Source: CADCTQ01 sp963844325 (GTDB lineage Bacteria; Bacteroidota; Bacteroidia; Cytophagales; 172606-1). Taken from it: a stretch of DNA of 64,000 nucleotides. Within the stretch, counting starts at the first letter, position 1. Each line of letters begins with the position of its first letter. Below, one piece after another: positions 17,073 to 26,126 of this stretch. A program made the translations under genes and the position numbers. Below the pieces are notes generated by a model. That model was not told where the DNA came from. It saw only the letters and a list, made by a program, of their open reading frames with translations, and did not search any database. The DNA lies in the NCBI GenBank assembly GCA_963844325.1, contig CAWJNV010000002.1, forward strand, positions 3,782,001 to 3,846,000, read 5' to 3'.

Positions 17073-17113
17073 GGATCATTAAGTAAAATAAGAAAAAGCA
17101 TCCCTCGGGTTGC
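17073..17113 (+). pseudogene. short Crp/Fnr C-terminal relic
   Basis: Thirteen codons read GSLSKIRKSIPRV, like the recognition helix end of Crp regulators (QSLSRIRKSI). The DNA is also similar to 16511-16539 (ATCATTAAGTA.AATAA.AAAAGCATCC), so the two relics share an ancestor. It lies between two SnoaL paralogues. Confidence 0.45.
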
Positions 17114-17145
17114 TATTTACAGGTTCACCATTGACTCATACGAAC

Positions 17146-17586
17146 ATGCAAACTGACCCTTTACCCGTAAGCGAAAATGAAAGACGCATTCTTTCATTGC
17201 TGGAAGCCTTTGCGCAAAGTGCCGAAGCCGTGGTGGCCCACTTCCACGCGGAGGCTGTGATCGAATACCCCTACGCGCACGCATTGGGTACCCCCGGGCG
17301 GCTTACCCTGGGCCAGTACCGCACGTACCTGACCAATGCCCTGGCGCAAATGAACGGCTTGCGTTTATCCAGCATTCAGACTTTCCAGACCACCGATCCA
17401 CAAGTGTGCTTTGCCGAATTTCACGGCCACGTACCGTTGCCCGCCGGGGACTACCACCAGGATTACGTGGTGCGGGCCACCTTCCGGGAGGGAAAAATTA
17501 TTCACTACCGCGAATACTGGAACCCGGTGGAATCAAAAGCCTTCGGTGATGCCGAGGCGGCTAAAAATATTTTTAAACACGATTAA
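17146..17586 (+). CDS. SnoaL-like (NTF2-fold) protein
   Basis: 146 residues from the ATG at 17146; a longer frame from a TTG at 17110 is less likely. It shows SLLEAFAQSAEAVVAHFHAE, IEYPYAHALGTPGRLTLGQY and a closing REGKIIHYREYWNPVESKAF. It is a GC-rich paralogue of the preceding gene. The NmrA-like gene starts 10 bases later, so they are probably co-transcribed. Confidence 0.83.
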   Translation: MQTDPLPVSENERRILSLLEAFAQSAEAVVAHFHAEAVIEYPYAHALGTPGRLTLGQYRTYLTNALAQMNGLRLSSIQTFQTTDPQVCFAEFHGHVPLPAGDYHQDYVVRATFREGKIIHYREYWNPVESKAFGDAEAAKNIFKHD

Positions 17587-17596
17587 CCCTGAAGCG

Positions 17597-18463
17597 ATGA
17601 AAATAGCCATTGGTGCCGCTGCCGGCAACGTAGGCAACCGTATAGCCCGCCAGTTATCGGCGACCGGCCTTGACACCCTCCTCATCGGTCGGAATGGGAG
17701 CCACCTGTCGGCGCTTGACCTGCCCAACGCCCAAACCCGGCCGGCCGACATGAGTGATGCGCAACAGGTGGTGAAGGCCACGCAAGGCGCCGATGCATTG
17801 TTGTGGCTGGTACCTCCCACCCTCACCGTACCCAGTCTGAAAGGGTGGTACGAAGCCGTTACGGCGGCGGGCGTGGCCGCTGTGCGGGCCAACCGGATCG
17901 GGCGGGTCGTTCTCGTGTCGTCGCTCGGCGTGGGAATGGCCGATAACTTAGGAACCATTACGTACGCGGCCAGAATGGAGCAGGCTTTTTACGAGACGGG
18001 ATGCCACGTGGTGGCCCTGCGGCCCGGGTACTTTATGGAAAACTTCCTGTTGCAGCGGCATGACATACTCCAGAATGGCTTTTTCGCTTTTCCGTACGAA
18101 GAGGACCACGACATTCCATTTGTCAGTACCGACGACATCGGGGACGTTGCCGCTGCCTACCTGGCCGACCCTGCGTGGGCGGGCCAGTGGACCCGCAACC
18201 TGATGGGCCCCCGGAACCTCACGCTGCCCGGGGCCGCCCGGCTTATCAGTACCGTACTGGGCCGCCCGGTGCAGTACCGGAAGGTAACGTACGAGGCCGT
18301 TGCGCAACAATTCGCCGCCCTGGGCGCTTCGGCAACGGTGCAAAAAGAACTCGATGACCTCTACCGGGCTTTGGGCGACCCGCACGGCATCTATGCCACC
18401 CCGCGGACGCTGGAGGCCGGCACCCCTACGCCCCTGGATGCGATCATACAAAACAAACTGTAA
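17597..18463 (+). CDS. NmrA-like NAD(P)-binding protein
   Basis: 288 residues from the ATG at 17597. The N-terminal dinucleotide motif is IGAAAGNVGNRIARQLSATG (a GxxGNxG form), then VLVSSLGVGMADNLGTITYA and VALRPGYFMENFL, as in NmrA/HSCARG and NAD(P)H-binding atypical SDRs. Such proteins sense NAD(P)H or reduce small quinones. The upstream open frame to 17411 overlaps the SnoaL gene and is not needed. Confidence 0.87.
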   Translation: MKIAIGAAAGNVGNRIARQLSATGLDTLLIGRNGSHLSALDLPNAQTRPADMSDAQQVVKATQGADALLWLVPPTLTVPSLKGWYEAVTAAGVAAVRANRIGRVVLVSSLGVGMADNLGTITYAARMEQAFYETGCHVVALRPGYFMENFLLQRHDILQNGFFAFPYEEDHDIPFVSTDDIGDVAAAYLADPAWAGQWTRNLMGPRNLTLPGAARLISTVLGRPVQYRKVTYEAVAQQFAALGASATVQKELDDLYRALGDPHGIYATPRTLEAGTPTPLDAIIQNKL

Positions 18464-18527
18464 TTCTGTTTATCTGCGGGCAACCCCTATCACTTTATTC
18501 AATCATTTTAACTTTAAAATTAAATCT

Positions 18528-18885
18528 ATGAGTAGTTTCCCGATGCGTGACAAAAAAGCAGATCACTTGCTTACAGCAGAGAATGCAGTGCTTATCATTA
18601 TAGATTTTCAACCCCCTCAGGTGAATTCCATCGCTTCTATGGACAGACAAGTGTTGGTCAATAATATTCGTGGAACAGCAGAGGCTGCTAAATTATACGG
18701 TATGCCAATTCAGACGAATGGAAAATGCAGGAGCAATATCAATCAGCACAGCCCAGCTTTTCTGTGAATTGCAAAGAGACTGGAGCAGGACAGAGACGGT
18801 AAAAGGCTTCGTGAAGCTATTCACTGAGACCGGAGGCAATGCAGGTGTGCAGTTTTCATTTGATACAGCAGAAAAAAATAAATAA
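18528..18885 (+). pseudogene. isochorismatase-family hydrolase with internal deletion
   Basis: The start is a cysteine-hydrolase N-terminus (LLTAENAVLIIIDFQPPQV, catalytic Asp in IIDFQ) up to KLYGMPIQ near base 18709. The sequence then jumps, in another frame, to the family's C-terminal part (ISISTAQLFCELQRDWSRTE, TVKGFVKLFTETGGNAGVQF) and stops at 18885. The central region with the catalytic Lys and Cys is missing, so the gene cannot be active. Confidence 0.7.
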
Positions 18886-18887
18886 AT

Positions 18888-18923
18888 GGAATGAGCGCCT
18901 TCTGTTTGGAAGGCGCTCATTCC
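18888..18923. terminator. strong hairpin after the isochorismatase pseudogene
   Basis: GGAATGAGCGCCTTC (18888-18902) pairs perfectly with GAAGGCGCTCATTCC (18909-18923) around a 6-base loop. On the minus strand it is followed by an A/T run (TTTATTTATTTTTTT), so it works best as a leftward terminator; on the plus strand there is no T tract. Confidence 0.6.
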
Positions 18924-19064
18924 CGGCAATAACCATGAAAACAAGATTGAGCGTTGCTTCTCCACCCTTGGTAGAATGTTGAATAATCATCGAAGAACTC
19001 AAAATTCCTGATACCGATGTACTTTTGCGAAGTTTTGTGTAAAGTCCGAATTGATTCTCAAGGA

Positions 19065-19106
19065 AATGTTTAAGGCATAACTTCAACTATGCCTTAAACA
19101 TTTTTT
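19065..19106 (+). terminator. rho-independent terminator
   Basis: AATGTTTAAGGCATA (19065-19079) pairs perfectly with TATGCCTTAAACATT (19088-19102) across an 8-base loop, followed by a T run to 19106. No intact plus-strand gene is directly upstream; it may have served the deleted isochorismatase gene or one lost in the 18.9-19.0 kb spacer, which otherwise shows nothing recognisable. Confidence 0.75.
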
Positions 19107-19314
19107 ATCCTTTAAAATTGTCGGCGTACTGCTTGTAATACCATTAGTACTAAGGCCAGGCATGAGAACAGCGGCAGAATTTAATTGGTTTTTTTTCGCC
19201 AGGACTCACTTTGGTCCTGGTTTTATTCTTTAAACTTTCCCCTTTCTGATAGTGCTTTTAGGACAGGTGAGTAGAATGCGGCTTGTGCGTATATCGCGCG
19301 TGATGTAAGCCACC

Positions 19315-19878
19315 CTACGGGGCAAGCCGGCTGAGCGTCTCGCGCGTGACGCCCAGGTAAGAAGCCAGCAGGGTCTTGGGCACCCGTTGTACCAGCGAGG
19401 GATGTTGTTTGAGCAGGTGCTCATACCGTTCCCGGGCCTGGGTAGTGAGCAAAGAGAGGATGCGGCGCTGGGCAGCCACCGAATCAAAGAGGGCTAACTC
19501 CAGAAAGAAGCGTTCAAACTTGCGCAGGCCGGCGCACAGCCGGTGGTAGTTGTCCAGCGAGAGGCAGAACACGGACGTATCTTCCAGACACTCCAGCGAC
19601 AGGGTTGCCCGGGTGCGGGTGAAGTAAGCCTGGCAGTCGCTTTCCCACCCATCTTCCATGGCAAAGGAGACAATGTGCTGCTTGCCCGACTCGTGGGTGT
19701 AGAACAGCTTGAGCAGCCCCGAGGTCACAAAGTAACAGTACTCGGTGGGCTGGCCGGCCTGGATCAGAAACTGGTGTTTCTTGTAGTGTTTCACCTCCAG
19801 GTGCGCCAGCACAAAGTCGAACTCCTCATCGGTGAGGGGAACTCTGCTGTCAATATGGGCTCTTAACTGCTCCTGCAT
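19315..19878 (-). CDS. Crp/Fnr-family transcriptional regulator
   Basis: 187 residues from the ATG at 19878 (MQEQLRAHIDSRVPLTDEEF). The cNMP-binding beta-roll shows KHQFLIQAGQPTEYCYFVTS and GLLKLFYTHESGKQHIVSFA; the C-terminal HTH is RVPKTLLASYLGVTRETLSR. An open frame extends upstream to 20214 but that stretch carries SDR debris, not regulator sequence. Pieces of related regulators are scattered before several enzyme genes in the first 17 kb, and the DNA just past its stop is repeated in the 6.5-kb inverted repeat, so this may be the surviving regulator of that group. Confidence 0.85.
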   Translation of the reverse strand: MQEQLRAHIDSRVPLTDEEFDFVLAHLEVKHYKKHQFLIQAGQPTEYCYFVTSGLLKLFYTHESGKQHIVSFAMEDGWESDCQAYFTRTRATLSLECLEDTSVFCLSLDNYHRLCAGLRKFERFFLELALFDSVAAQRRILSLLTTQARERYEHLLKQHPSLVQRVPKTLLASYLGVTRETLSRLAP

Positions 19879-20076
19879 GGGCTTGTAAGCTTCTCCCGAA
19901 GTTTGGTTTGCCCCGAAATCAGGGGCCCCAATGCGGTCCATGAACGGATTGGCCGCATCTGCCGGGGAACGGTCGCGCCGGCGGAGGGGGGCATTCGGTT
20001 CGTAGGCCGATGCGTGGAAGAGATCATCCGGAATCCCGGACGGTTCCTTTACGAGTTTAATCTGACTGGGTTCGCG

Positions 20077-20118
20077 TCTGTGGCTGAATTCCTGGTTGAT
20101 GGGGGGTGGCATGCGTAG
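20077..20118 (+). pseudogene. SDR C-terminal scrap
   Basis: Thirteen codons read SVAEFLVDGGWHA then stop, like the GAEFxVDGGxxA end of classical SDR proteins. It lies on the plus strand while an SDR 5' scrap at 20211-20321 is on the minus strand, so an inversion inside a dead SDR gene is possible. Confidence 0.35.
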
Positions 20119-20210
20119 TGCGGGAAAAGAGTGATCAATAAAGGTGCTATTGATGGTTGGCGGGGACAGGAGGGGAGAGCCCATCCCGGCCGGGGAAAAA
20201 CCTGCGGTTA

Positions 20211-20321
20211 TCATGCAGGGGTGAGCATCATGTGTGCTCCCGGTTCGGCAAATTGTTCGGCGATGGCTTTGCCCCGGCCTGGGCCGGTAATCAGGGCTAT
20301 TTTACGCTTCAGCGAATGCAT
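20211..20321 (-). pseudogene. SDR N-terminal relic
   Basis: A 36-codon frame reads MHSLKRKIALITGPGRGKAI, then AEQFAEPGAHMMLTP and a stop. This is the cofactor-binding start of a short-chain dehydrogenase (usual form ITGASRGIGKAIAEQ) with part of the TGxxxGxG loop lost. The rest of the gene is absent. Confidence 0.55.
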
Positions 20322-20540
20322 GGCTTTGTTGTTTTGGTTGGATTGAAAATGGGTTTGCCCTGGATCGGTTGCCGGCAAAGGCAAGCCCTTGCGATGGGCT
20401 ATCTATTTCGGTGCCAGAAATCTGGTCGGGGCGGGCAGGCACAAAATGACGCCTGTTTGAGCCGGAAGGGCCTTTTTAGCTTGTAATTGACGCGGTGACG
20501 GGGGACGTGCCCATTGGGGCGGCTCAGTCTTTTCGGAATT

Positions 20541-20562
20541 CCCGGAGAAAACTCCGGGTTTT
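20541..20562 (+). terminator. short hairpin with T run, with a GC hairpin beside it
   Basis: CCCGGAG (20541-20547) pairs with CTCCGGG (20552-20558), followed by TTTT. A second perfect stem, GGCGCCGGC (20586-20594) with GCCGGCGCC (20599-20607), lies between it and the end of the leftward SnoaL gene. The remaining 20322-20645 spacer shows nothing else. Confidence 0.45.
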
Positions 20563-20645
20563 GCGGAGGGGCTCACGGATGGGGAGGCGCCGGCAAACGC
20601 CGGCGCCGGCGGTCGGGAAGAAAGGCAGGTGCGTATGGATGAAAA

Positions 20646-21038
20646 TCAGCCCTTGAGGTAGGTGAGCAGGGCGGCCGTGTCCCAGGAATACAGCCATATC
20701 TCGGTAATGACCCCTGCCGGCATCTTCCACAGGTGCATGAAGGGGAGGCGGACCCCCTCGGCCGCCGCCGCCGCTTTGCCGGTGAACACGCCCGTCATCA
20801 CCACTTCTTCGTCTGATCCCACGGCCGTACCGGGAATCAACCGCAGCGTAGCCCAGGTGGCATTAACCGCCGTCATGAGGGCGATAAAACCGTCGCGGCC
20901 CTTGTACACCCCGCCGTAAGGCAAAGAGCCCGGGACGTGGATGGAGGTATGCTCGTTGAGCACCGCAAGTATTTTCGACAGGTTTCCCTGCGCGAAATCG
21001 GCATACAAGGCTTGTACCGCCTGAACGGAAAGAGGCAT
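20646..21038 (-). CDS. SnoaL-like (NTF2-fold) protein
   Basis: 130 residues: AVQALYADFAQGNLSKILAV, GSLPYGGVYKGRDGFIALM and PFMHLWKMPAGVITEIWLYS, the usual SnoaL ketosteroid-isomerase-like layout. It is a leftward single gene between the SDR/Crp debris and the sensor-regulator block. No substrate can be assigned. Confidence 0.83.
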   Translation of the reverse strand: MPLSVQAVQALYADFAQGNLSKILAVLNEHTSIHVPGSLPYGGVYKGRDGFIALMTAVNATWATLRLIPGTAVGSDEEVVMTGVFTGKAAAAAEGVRLPFMHLWKMPAGVITEIWLYSWDTAALLTYLKG

Positions 21039-21595
21039 AGGAACAACCGGATAAGGGGGTTAAAAAAATCGGCTCAGAGAGAATCCCTACGCAAGCCGGA
21101 TGCCAGTTGCCGGCAGGGCTTAGCCGGTTTGCCTCCTTTCTGCTCAACGGCGAATGGTGAGGCAATTACCCCTGATCCGACTGCGCCGGCACCCGCATCA
21201 GCCACCGGATCACTCCGGCACTACCGGATTAAACTCCGAAAGAATCGGAGGTATGTACGAAGTGTACGGAGCCGCGTTCACGGCGTAAGTACATAATGGC
21301 CCCGCATGTCCCGCTCAAAGCGCACCAGAGGGGACCGGTGTCCCGCGCACGCCCCTGGCACTTGGCTTGATGGGCTTCAGCCCAACCTGGTATGAACCGG
21401 AGGGCAATTGGTGGAAAAGGGAAGTCAAAGCCGCGGGAGCCCGGCGTAAAATGACTATCTTTCCCCAGTTGCATGCACGCGCCGCCGGAGCCCCGGGCCG
21501 GAATGCGCCTTTGGGGCGGAAGAAGCTACATAACCAGACGGATACTTACATCAAAACGGTGACGCCGGAGGGACCCATTTTCCGGCAGTGTTCTC
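21039..21595. other. divergent promoter spacer
   Basis: 557 bases between a leftward SnoaL gene and the rightward response-regulator gene. I find no coding sequence. It must hold the start signals of both genes. A weak sigma-54-like sequence (21356-21371) is discussed among the rejected items. Confidence 0.4.
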
Positions 21596-23641
21596 ATGCA
21601 AAACCAAGCAAACGGCGTGTACGCTCCAGCCTCTCTTGCCAAATCAAACGGTGTACCCCGCGTAAAGGCCTTGCGCGTACTGATTGTGGAAGATGAATTT
21701 GTAGTAGCCAACGACCTGCAGCTGATGCTGCAAAGAGCGGGCTACTCGGTGGAAGGCATTGCCGACTCGGCGGCCGAAGCCCGGGAACTGATCGGGAGGC
21801 AGCAGCCCGACATGGTGTTGCTCGACATCTACCTGAAAGGCGACCAGACCGGCATCGAACTGGCCGGTGAACTCAACCTCCGCTCCATCCCGTTCATCTA
21901 CATCTCGGCCAATTCCAACGAGAGCATCCTGGAAGCGGCCAAGATCACCCAACCCTACGGCTTTATCGTAAAGCCCTTCCGCCAGAAAGACGTACTCACG
22001 ACCCTGGAAATAGCCGCCTACCGCCACGCCCATAGCCTGGAGATGCGCATCCGCCAGGAGCAGGCCCTGCAGATCGCCCTCACCGACGCCCTCTCCGAGG
22101 ACGGACCGTGGGAGGGGCGCCTGCTGAAAGTAGCCCGCCTGTTCCAGCCCCATATCCCCTTCGACTACCTGATTCTGGGCCTGGAGCACGACCAGGCACT
22201 GGACGCTTTCCGGTCCGGCAGCTTTTTCCGCACCGGGCCCGATGAGTACCAGACCATCTGGGCCGACACGTTTCTGAACATGACCGGCCTCACACCCGAA
22301 AAGTACCGACAGATCCGCGCGCAGGTGCCCGACGAGGGGACGGCCCTCTACAACGGGGAGGATTTCGAGGCAGCTTGCCGGCGCAGTCCCTTAAAGAACC
22401 TCATCGCCAACACTTTCCGCCTGCAATCCAACCTGCGCCTGCCCCTCGAGACGGCCCAGTACGGCACCTTCTACCTGTCGTTTTTCAGCCGCCAGCCCCA
22501 GACCTACCGGGCCGAACACCTGAGGCTGCTCGAACGGCTGCATTCCTCGCTGGTCCTGACGGTGGACCGCCTGCTGGCTTTCGAGCAGATCAAACGGCTG
22601 GGCGAGCAACTGAGCCGGGAGAACTCCTACCTGCAGGACGAAGTAAAGACAACGGCCAACTTCGAGGAAATCATCGGCACCAGCAATAGCCTGCTCGAGG
22701 TATTCAACCAGGTATCGCGGGTAGCCCCCACCGACACGAGTGTACTGATTCTGGGCGAGAGCGGCACGGGCAAGGAACTCATTGCCCGTGCCCTGCACAA
22801 CCTCTCGCCCCGGCGGGACAAACTGCTGGTGAAGGTCAACTCGGCCACCCTGCCGGCTAACCTGATCGAGTCGGAACTCTTCGGCCACGAAAAAGGCGCC
22901 TTCACCGGTGCCGTTGAGCGGCGCATCGGCAAGTTCGAACTGGCCCACGGGGGCACGATCTTTCTCGATGAGATCGGGGAGATGCCCCTGGAGTTGCAGG
23001 CCAAGTTGCTGCGGGTGTTGCAGGAAAAGGAGATCGAACGGCTGGGCGGCAAAGGCCCCATCAAAACCGACGTACGCGTGATTGCCGCCACCAACCGCAA
23101 CCTGGAGGAGGCCGTCGCCGGGGGCACGTTCCGCCTCGACTTATACTACCGCCTGAGCGTATTTCCCATTACCCTGCCGGCCCTGCGCCAGCGCACCGAA
23201 GACATCCCATTGCTGGCTCATTTCTTCGCCGGGAAGTTTTTCAAAAAGCTGGGCCGGCCCTTCAGGGGCATCGACGAGCAGGCGATGCGGGAGATGGTGC
23301 AGTACCACTGGCCGGGCAACATCCGGGAGCTGGAAAACGTGATCGAACAATCGGTGATTCTGGCGGGTCCCGAGGGTCCGCTGGAATTGGGCCGGCCCCT
23401 GGTCCGGAAGCCCGGTTTGCCCCCCCAGGTGGTTGCGGACCAGCCGCCGGCGTCCCCAAAAACGCTCTCCGACATGAAGCAGTCGCAGCAGCAGAGCGAA
23501 CGGGAGTACATTGTATCGGTACTCAAGCAAACCAACGGCCGCATCCGGGGCCGCAACGGCGCCGCCCAGCTGCTCAACCTGAAGCCCACTACCCTTGAAT
23601 CGCGCATGCAACGGCTGGGCATCAGTAAATCAGACCTATGA
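21596..23641 (+). CDS. sigma-54-dependent response regulator (REC-GAF-like-AAA+-Fis HTH)
   Basis: 681 residues. REC domain about 26-145 with acidic pocket E32/D33, phosphoacceptor D77, S104 and K126. A middle region (about 150-345) resembles a GAF sensor. The AAA+ domain has Walker A GESGTGK (387-393), the sigma-54-contacting GAFTGA loop (434-439) and Walker B GGTIFLDE (452-459). A Fis-type HTH (about 640-680: GAAQLLNLKPTTLESRMQRL) ends it. It should open sigma-54 promoters when phosphorylated, most simply by the kinases encoded directly downstream; its stop overlaps the first kinase start by 4 bases. Confidence 0.93.
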   Translation: MQNQANGVYAPASLAKSNGVPRVKALRVLIVEDEFVVANDLQLMLQRAGYSVEGIADSAAEARELIGRQQPDMVLLDIYLKGDQTGIELAGELNLRSIPFIYISANSNESILEAAKITQPYGFIVKPFRQKDVLTTLEIAAYRHAHSLEMRIRQEQALQIALTDALSEDGPWEGRLLKVARLFQPHIPFDYLILGLEHDQALDAFRSGSFFRTGPDEYQTIWADTFLNMTGLTPEKYRQIRAQVPDEGTALYNGEDFEAACRRSPLKNLIANTFRLQSNLRLPLETAQYGTFYLSFFSRQPQTYRAEHLRLLERLHSSLVLTVDRLLAFEQIKRLGEQLSRENSYLQDEVKTTANFEEIIGTSNSLLEVFNQVSRVAPTDTSVLILGESGTGKELIARALHNLSPRRDKLLVKVNSATLPANLIESELFGHEKGAFTGAVERRIGKFELAHGGTIFLDEIGEMPLELQAKLLRVLQEKEIERLGGKGPIKTDVRVIAATNRNLEEAVAGGTFRLDLYYRLSVFPITLPALRQRTEDIPLLAHFFAGKFFKKLGRPFRGIDEQAMREMVQYHWPGNIRELENVIEQSVILAGPEGPLELGRPLVRKPGLPPQVVADQPPASPKTLSDMKQSQQQSEREYIVSVLKQTNGRIRGRNGAAQLLNLKPTTLESRMQRLGISKSDL

Positions 23642-26094
23642 CTCCACGCTACCCGACGATGCCCGCCTGCTTGCTGGGGCTGCTGGTCTTCCTCACCGGT
23701 TTGCGGGTTGGGGCCGAACCTTTGCACCCCCTGCTTTCGCCGGCCGCCGCCGACAGCGTGCGTACCCTGCTCCGGCAGGGCAAGCCCGACACCAACCGGG
23801 TAAACTGGCTGCTGCAACTGGGGGAGGATTTTTTAAACAAAAGCCAGGATGCCCTAGCCCTGAGCCAGTCGTATCTCATGCCGAGTGATCTGGACAGCGC
23901 CGGCCGCTATTGCCAGGAAGCCTTAACCTTGAGCCATTCGTTGCATTTTAAGACGGGTCAGGTCCGCAGCGGGTACTTATCGGGCATACTCGCTTCCCAA
24001 CGGGGCTATTTTGCACAAGGCGTTGCCCAAATTAAGCAAGCCCTGGCCCTGAGCCGGGACCTGGGCAACCTGCCCCTGGAAGCGGAGGGGTGGTACTACC
24101 TGGGAGCAGCCTATGAACTTTCGCCGGAAGGCTTACCCGAAAGAATCCGGTGCTACGCCCAGGCGAGGAAATATTACCGGCAAGTCGGGAACCGGGAGAA
24201 AGAAGCGTATCTGTTCAAATGCATTGCCGATATGCACCTCCAGCAGGGGCAGTACGTGCAGGGGTACCGTGAACTGCTGGAGGTACTCTCCCTGTACCGC
24301 TCGATTGGCTACCGCAAGCTCCATTACACGTATGACCTGCTGGGGGTGGTAACGCATCGTCTGAGCAACTACCAGGAAGCGATCCGGTACGGCCTGGCCA
24401 GTGTGGAAAGCGCCCGGGCTACCAAAGATACGGCCCACATTAACCTCTTTTACCGGCGGCTCGGAACGCTGCACGAAGAACTCAACGAGTGGGAAGAGGG
24501 ACTGCACTTTTTACGCATGGCACTGGCCAACCACCTGCAGGCAAAAGACCCGGTAAAGGCCGTGCTCATCGCCAAGCTGATGGTCTCTAACCTGCTGGCG
24601 CAGGGAAAAGCCAGGGAAGCTTTCGATTTTTTCACCAAAATTGTCAAAGAACATCCCCCCGTTAACCAGTTCTCAACGCTGCAGGCGGCTGTTGCACTGG
24701 CCGAGTGCCACCTGGCGCTGAAGCAGTACCCGCTGGCGGAAAAATACTACCTGCTGATGATAGGCATTGAAAGAACGATGCGCGAATTGCGCCCGGGTAA
24801 AATTGATAACTACCGGCGGATCGGAAATTTCTACCTGATCACCGGGCAGTATGGCAAAGCGCATCACTACCTGGACGAGGGCCTCCGGCTCAACACCTTG
24901 AAAGTCTCGATGAATTATAGGGCCGATATTCATCTGCTGCTGTTCAGGGCAGACTCCGCCCAGGGCCGCTACCAGGAGGCCATTGTCCACTACCAGCGTT
25001 ACAAATCGCTTAACGATTCCATCTTCAACGAAAAGCAAAGCAACCAGATCGCCAATCTGCAAATCCAACACAAAACCAGGGAAAAGGAGCAGAACATTGC
25101 CCTGCTGACCAAGCAGAATGAGATTCAGCAGGCAAGTCTGGAACAAAAAGATTTTCTCCAGCAGGTAATCGTTGCCGGGGCGGGTATGCTGCTGTTCCTG
25201 CTGGGCCTGGGCTACAACCGCTACCGCCTCAAACTGCGCAGCAACCGGCTGCTGGAAGCCAAGCAGCGGGAGATCAACGAGAAGAACCGGCGACTCCAGC
25301 AGTTGCTGGGGGAGAAAGACAACCTGCTGGAAGAAAAGGAGCACCTCATCACCCACCAGGATCACATCCTGGGGGAGAAGGACGGTTTGCTCCTTGAGAA
25401 AGAATGGTTGCTGCGGGAGGTGCACCACCGGGTGAAAAACAATTTGCAGATCGTCATGAGCCTGCTCAGTTCCCAGGCCGCTTACCTGGAGGACGAAAAG
25501 GCCCTGCTGGCCATCCAGGAGAGCCAGAACCGGATCTATGCCATCTCGCTGAGCCACCAGAAGCTCTACCTGTCGGAAAAGATCGCCCTCATTGAGATGG
25601 CCTCCTACATCCGGGAAGTGGTTGAGTACCTGCACGACTCTTTGCAGATGCAGGACCAGGTCAGTTTCAACTTATCGGTAGCGCCCATTGAGCTGAACGG
25701 GGCCGTGGCCGTGCCCTTAGGGTTAATCATCAACGAAGCCGTCACCAACTCGCTCAAGTACGCTTTTCCCGCCGGCCGGCAAGGGCAGGTACGCATTGAT
25801 CTGCGGCAGGCCGACCCGTCGGGCTGCCTGCTTACGATTGCCGACGACGGCATCGGCCTTGATCCGGATTTTGACCTGGGCCGCAGCCGTTCGCTGGGCA
25901 TGAACCTGATGAAAGGACTCAGCAAACAGCTGGACGGCAGTCTGGAGATTGAAAGTGCTCACGGCTTAACCATACAGGTACGCTTCAGCCATGTCCTGCC
26001 TGACAAGTCATCCGCCGGGCGCAGGCAGTTGCCCCTGGAAAAACCAACCCGGGAGTGGGCAGCGGCGATGGGTGACCCACTGGGTTCGAGCTAG
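23638..26094 (+). CDS. TPR-sensor histidine kinase, tandem copy 1
   Basis: 818 residues. An N-terminal hydrophobic segment with YPTMPACLLGLLVFLTGL is a signal or anchor; then TPR-like helical repeats to about 440 (for example QEALTLSHSLHFKTGQ, ALALSRDLGNLPLEAEGWYY). A membrane segment lies near 511-530 (VIVAGAGMLLFLLGLG), followed by a heptad coil built of EKxxLL units, a HisKA_2 domain with the His pair 596/597 in EVHHRVKNNLQ, and an HATPase with NEAVTNSLKYAF and DDGIGL. The sensor is thus periplasmic and the kinase cytosolic. Coupled to the sigma-54 activator by an ATGA overlap, it is likely its cognate kinase. Confidence 0.9.
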   Translation: MTPRYPTMPACLLGLLVFLTGLRVGAEPLHPLLSPAAADSVRTLLRQGKPDTNRVNWLLQLGEDFLNKSQDALALSQSYLMPSDLDSAGRYCQEALTLSHSLHFKTGQVRSGYLSGILASQRGYFAQGVAQIKQALALSRDLGNLPLEAEGWYYLGAAYELSPEGLPERIRCYAQARKYYRQVGNREKEAYLFKCIADMHLQQGQYVQGYRELLEVLSLYRSIGYRKLHYTYDLLGVVTHRLSNYQEAIRYGLASVESARATKDTAHINLFYRRLGTLHEELNEWEEGLHFLRMALANHLQAKDPVKAVLIAKLMVSNLLAQGKAREAFDFFTKIVKEHPPVNQFSTLQAAVALAECHLALKQYPLAEKYYLLMIGIERTMRELRPGKIDNYRRIGNFYLITGQYGKAHHYLDEGLRLNTLKVSMNYRADIHLLLFRADSAQGRYQEAIVHYQRYKSLNDSIFNEKQSNQIANLQIQHKTREKEQNIALLTKQNEIQQASLEQKDFLQQVIVAGAGMLLFLLGLGYNRYRLKLRSNRLLEAKQREINEKNRRLQQLLGEKDNLLEEKEHLITHQDHILGEKDGLLLEKEWLLREVHHRVKNNLQIVMSLLSSQAAYLEDEKALLAIQESQNRIYAISLSHQKLYLSEKIALIEMASYIREVVEYLHDSLQMQDQVSFNLSVAPIELNGAVAVPLGLIINEAVTNSLKYAFPAGRQGQVRIDLRQADPSGCLLTIADDGIGLDPDFDLGRSRSLGMNLMKGLSKQLDGSLEIESAHGLTIQVRFSHVLPDKSSAGRRQLPLEKPTREWAAAMGDPLGSS

Positions 26095-26126
26095 CCGGCC
26101 GGCATACCTTTACGTCTGTACGCTTT

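Noticed and set aside
21356..21371. Sigma-54-like promoter TGGCAC-N5-TTGA before the response regulator
   Set aside because: The GC of the -12 element is replaced (TTGA for TTGC), which usually abolishes sigma-54 recognition; one weak match in 550 bases is not enough.
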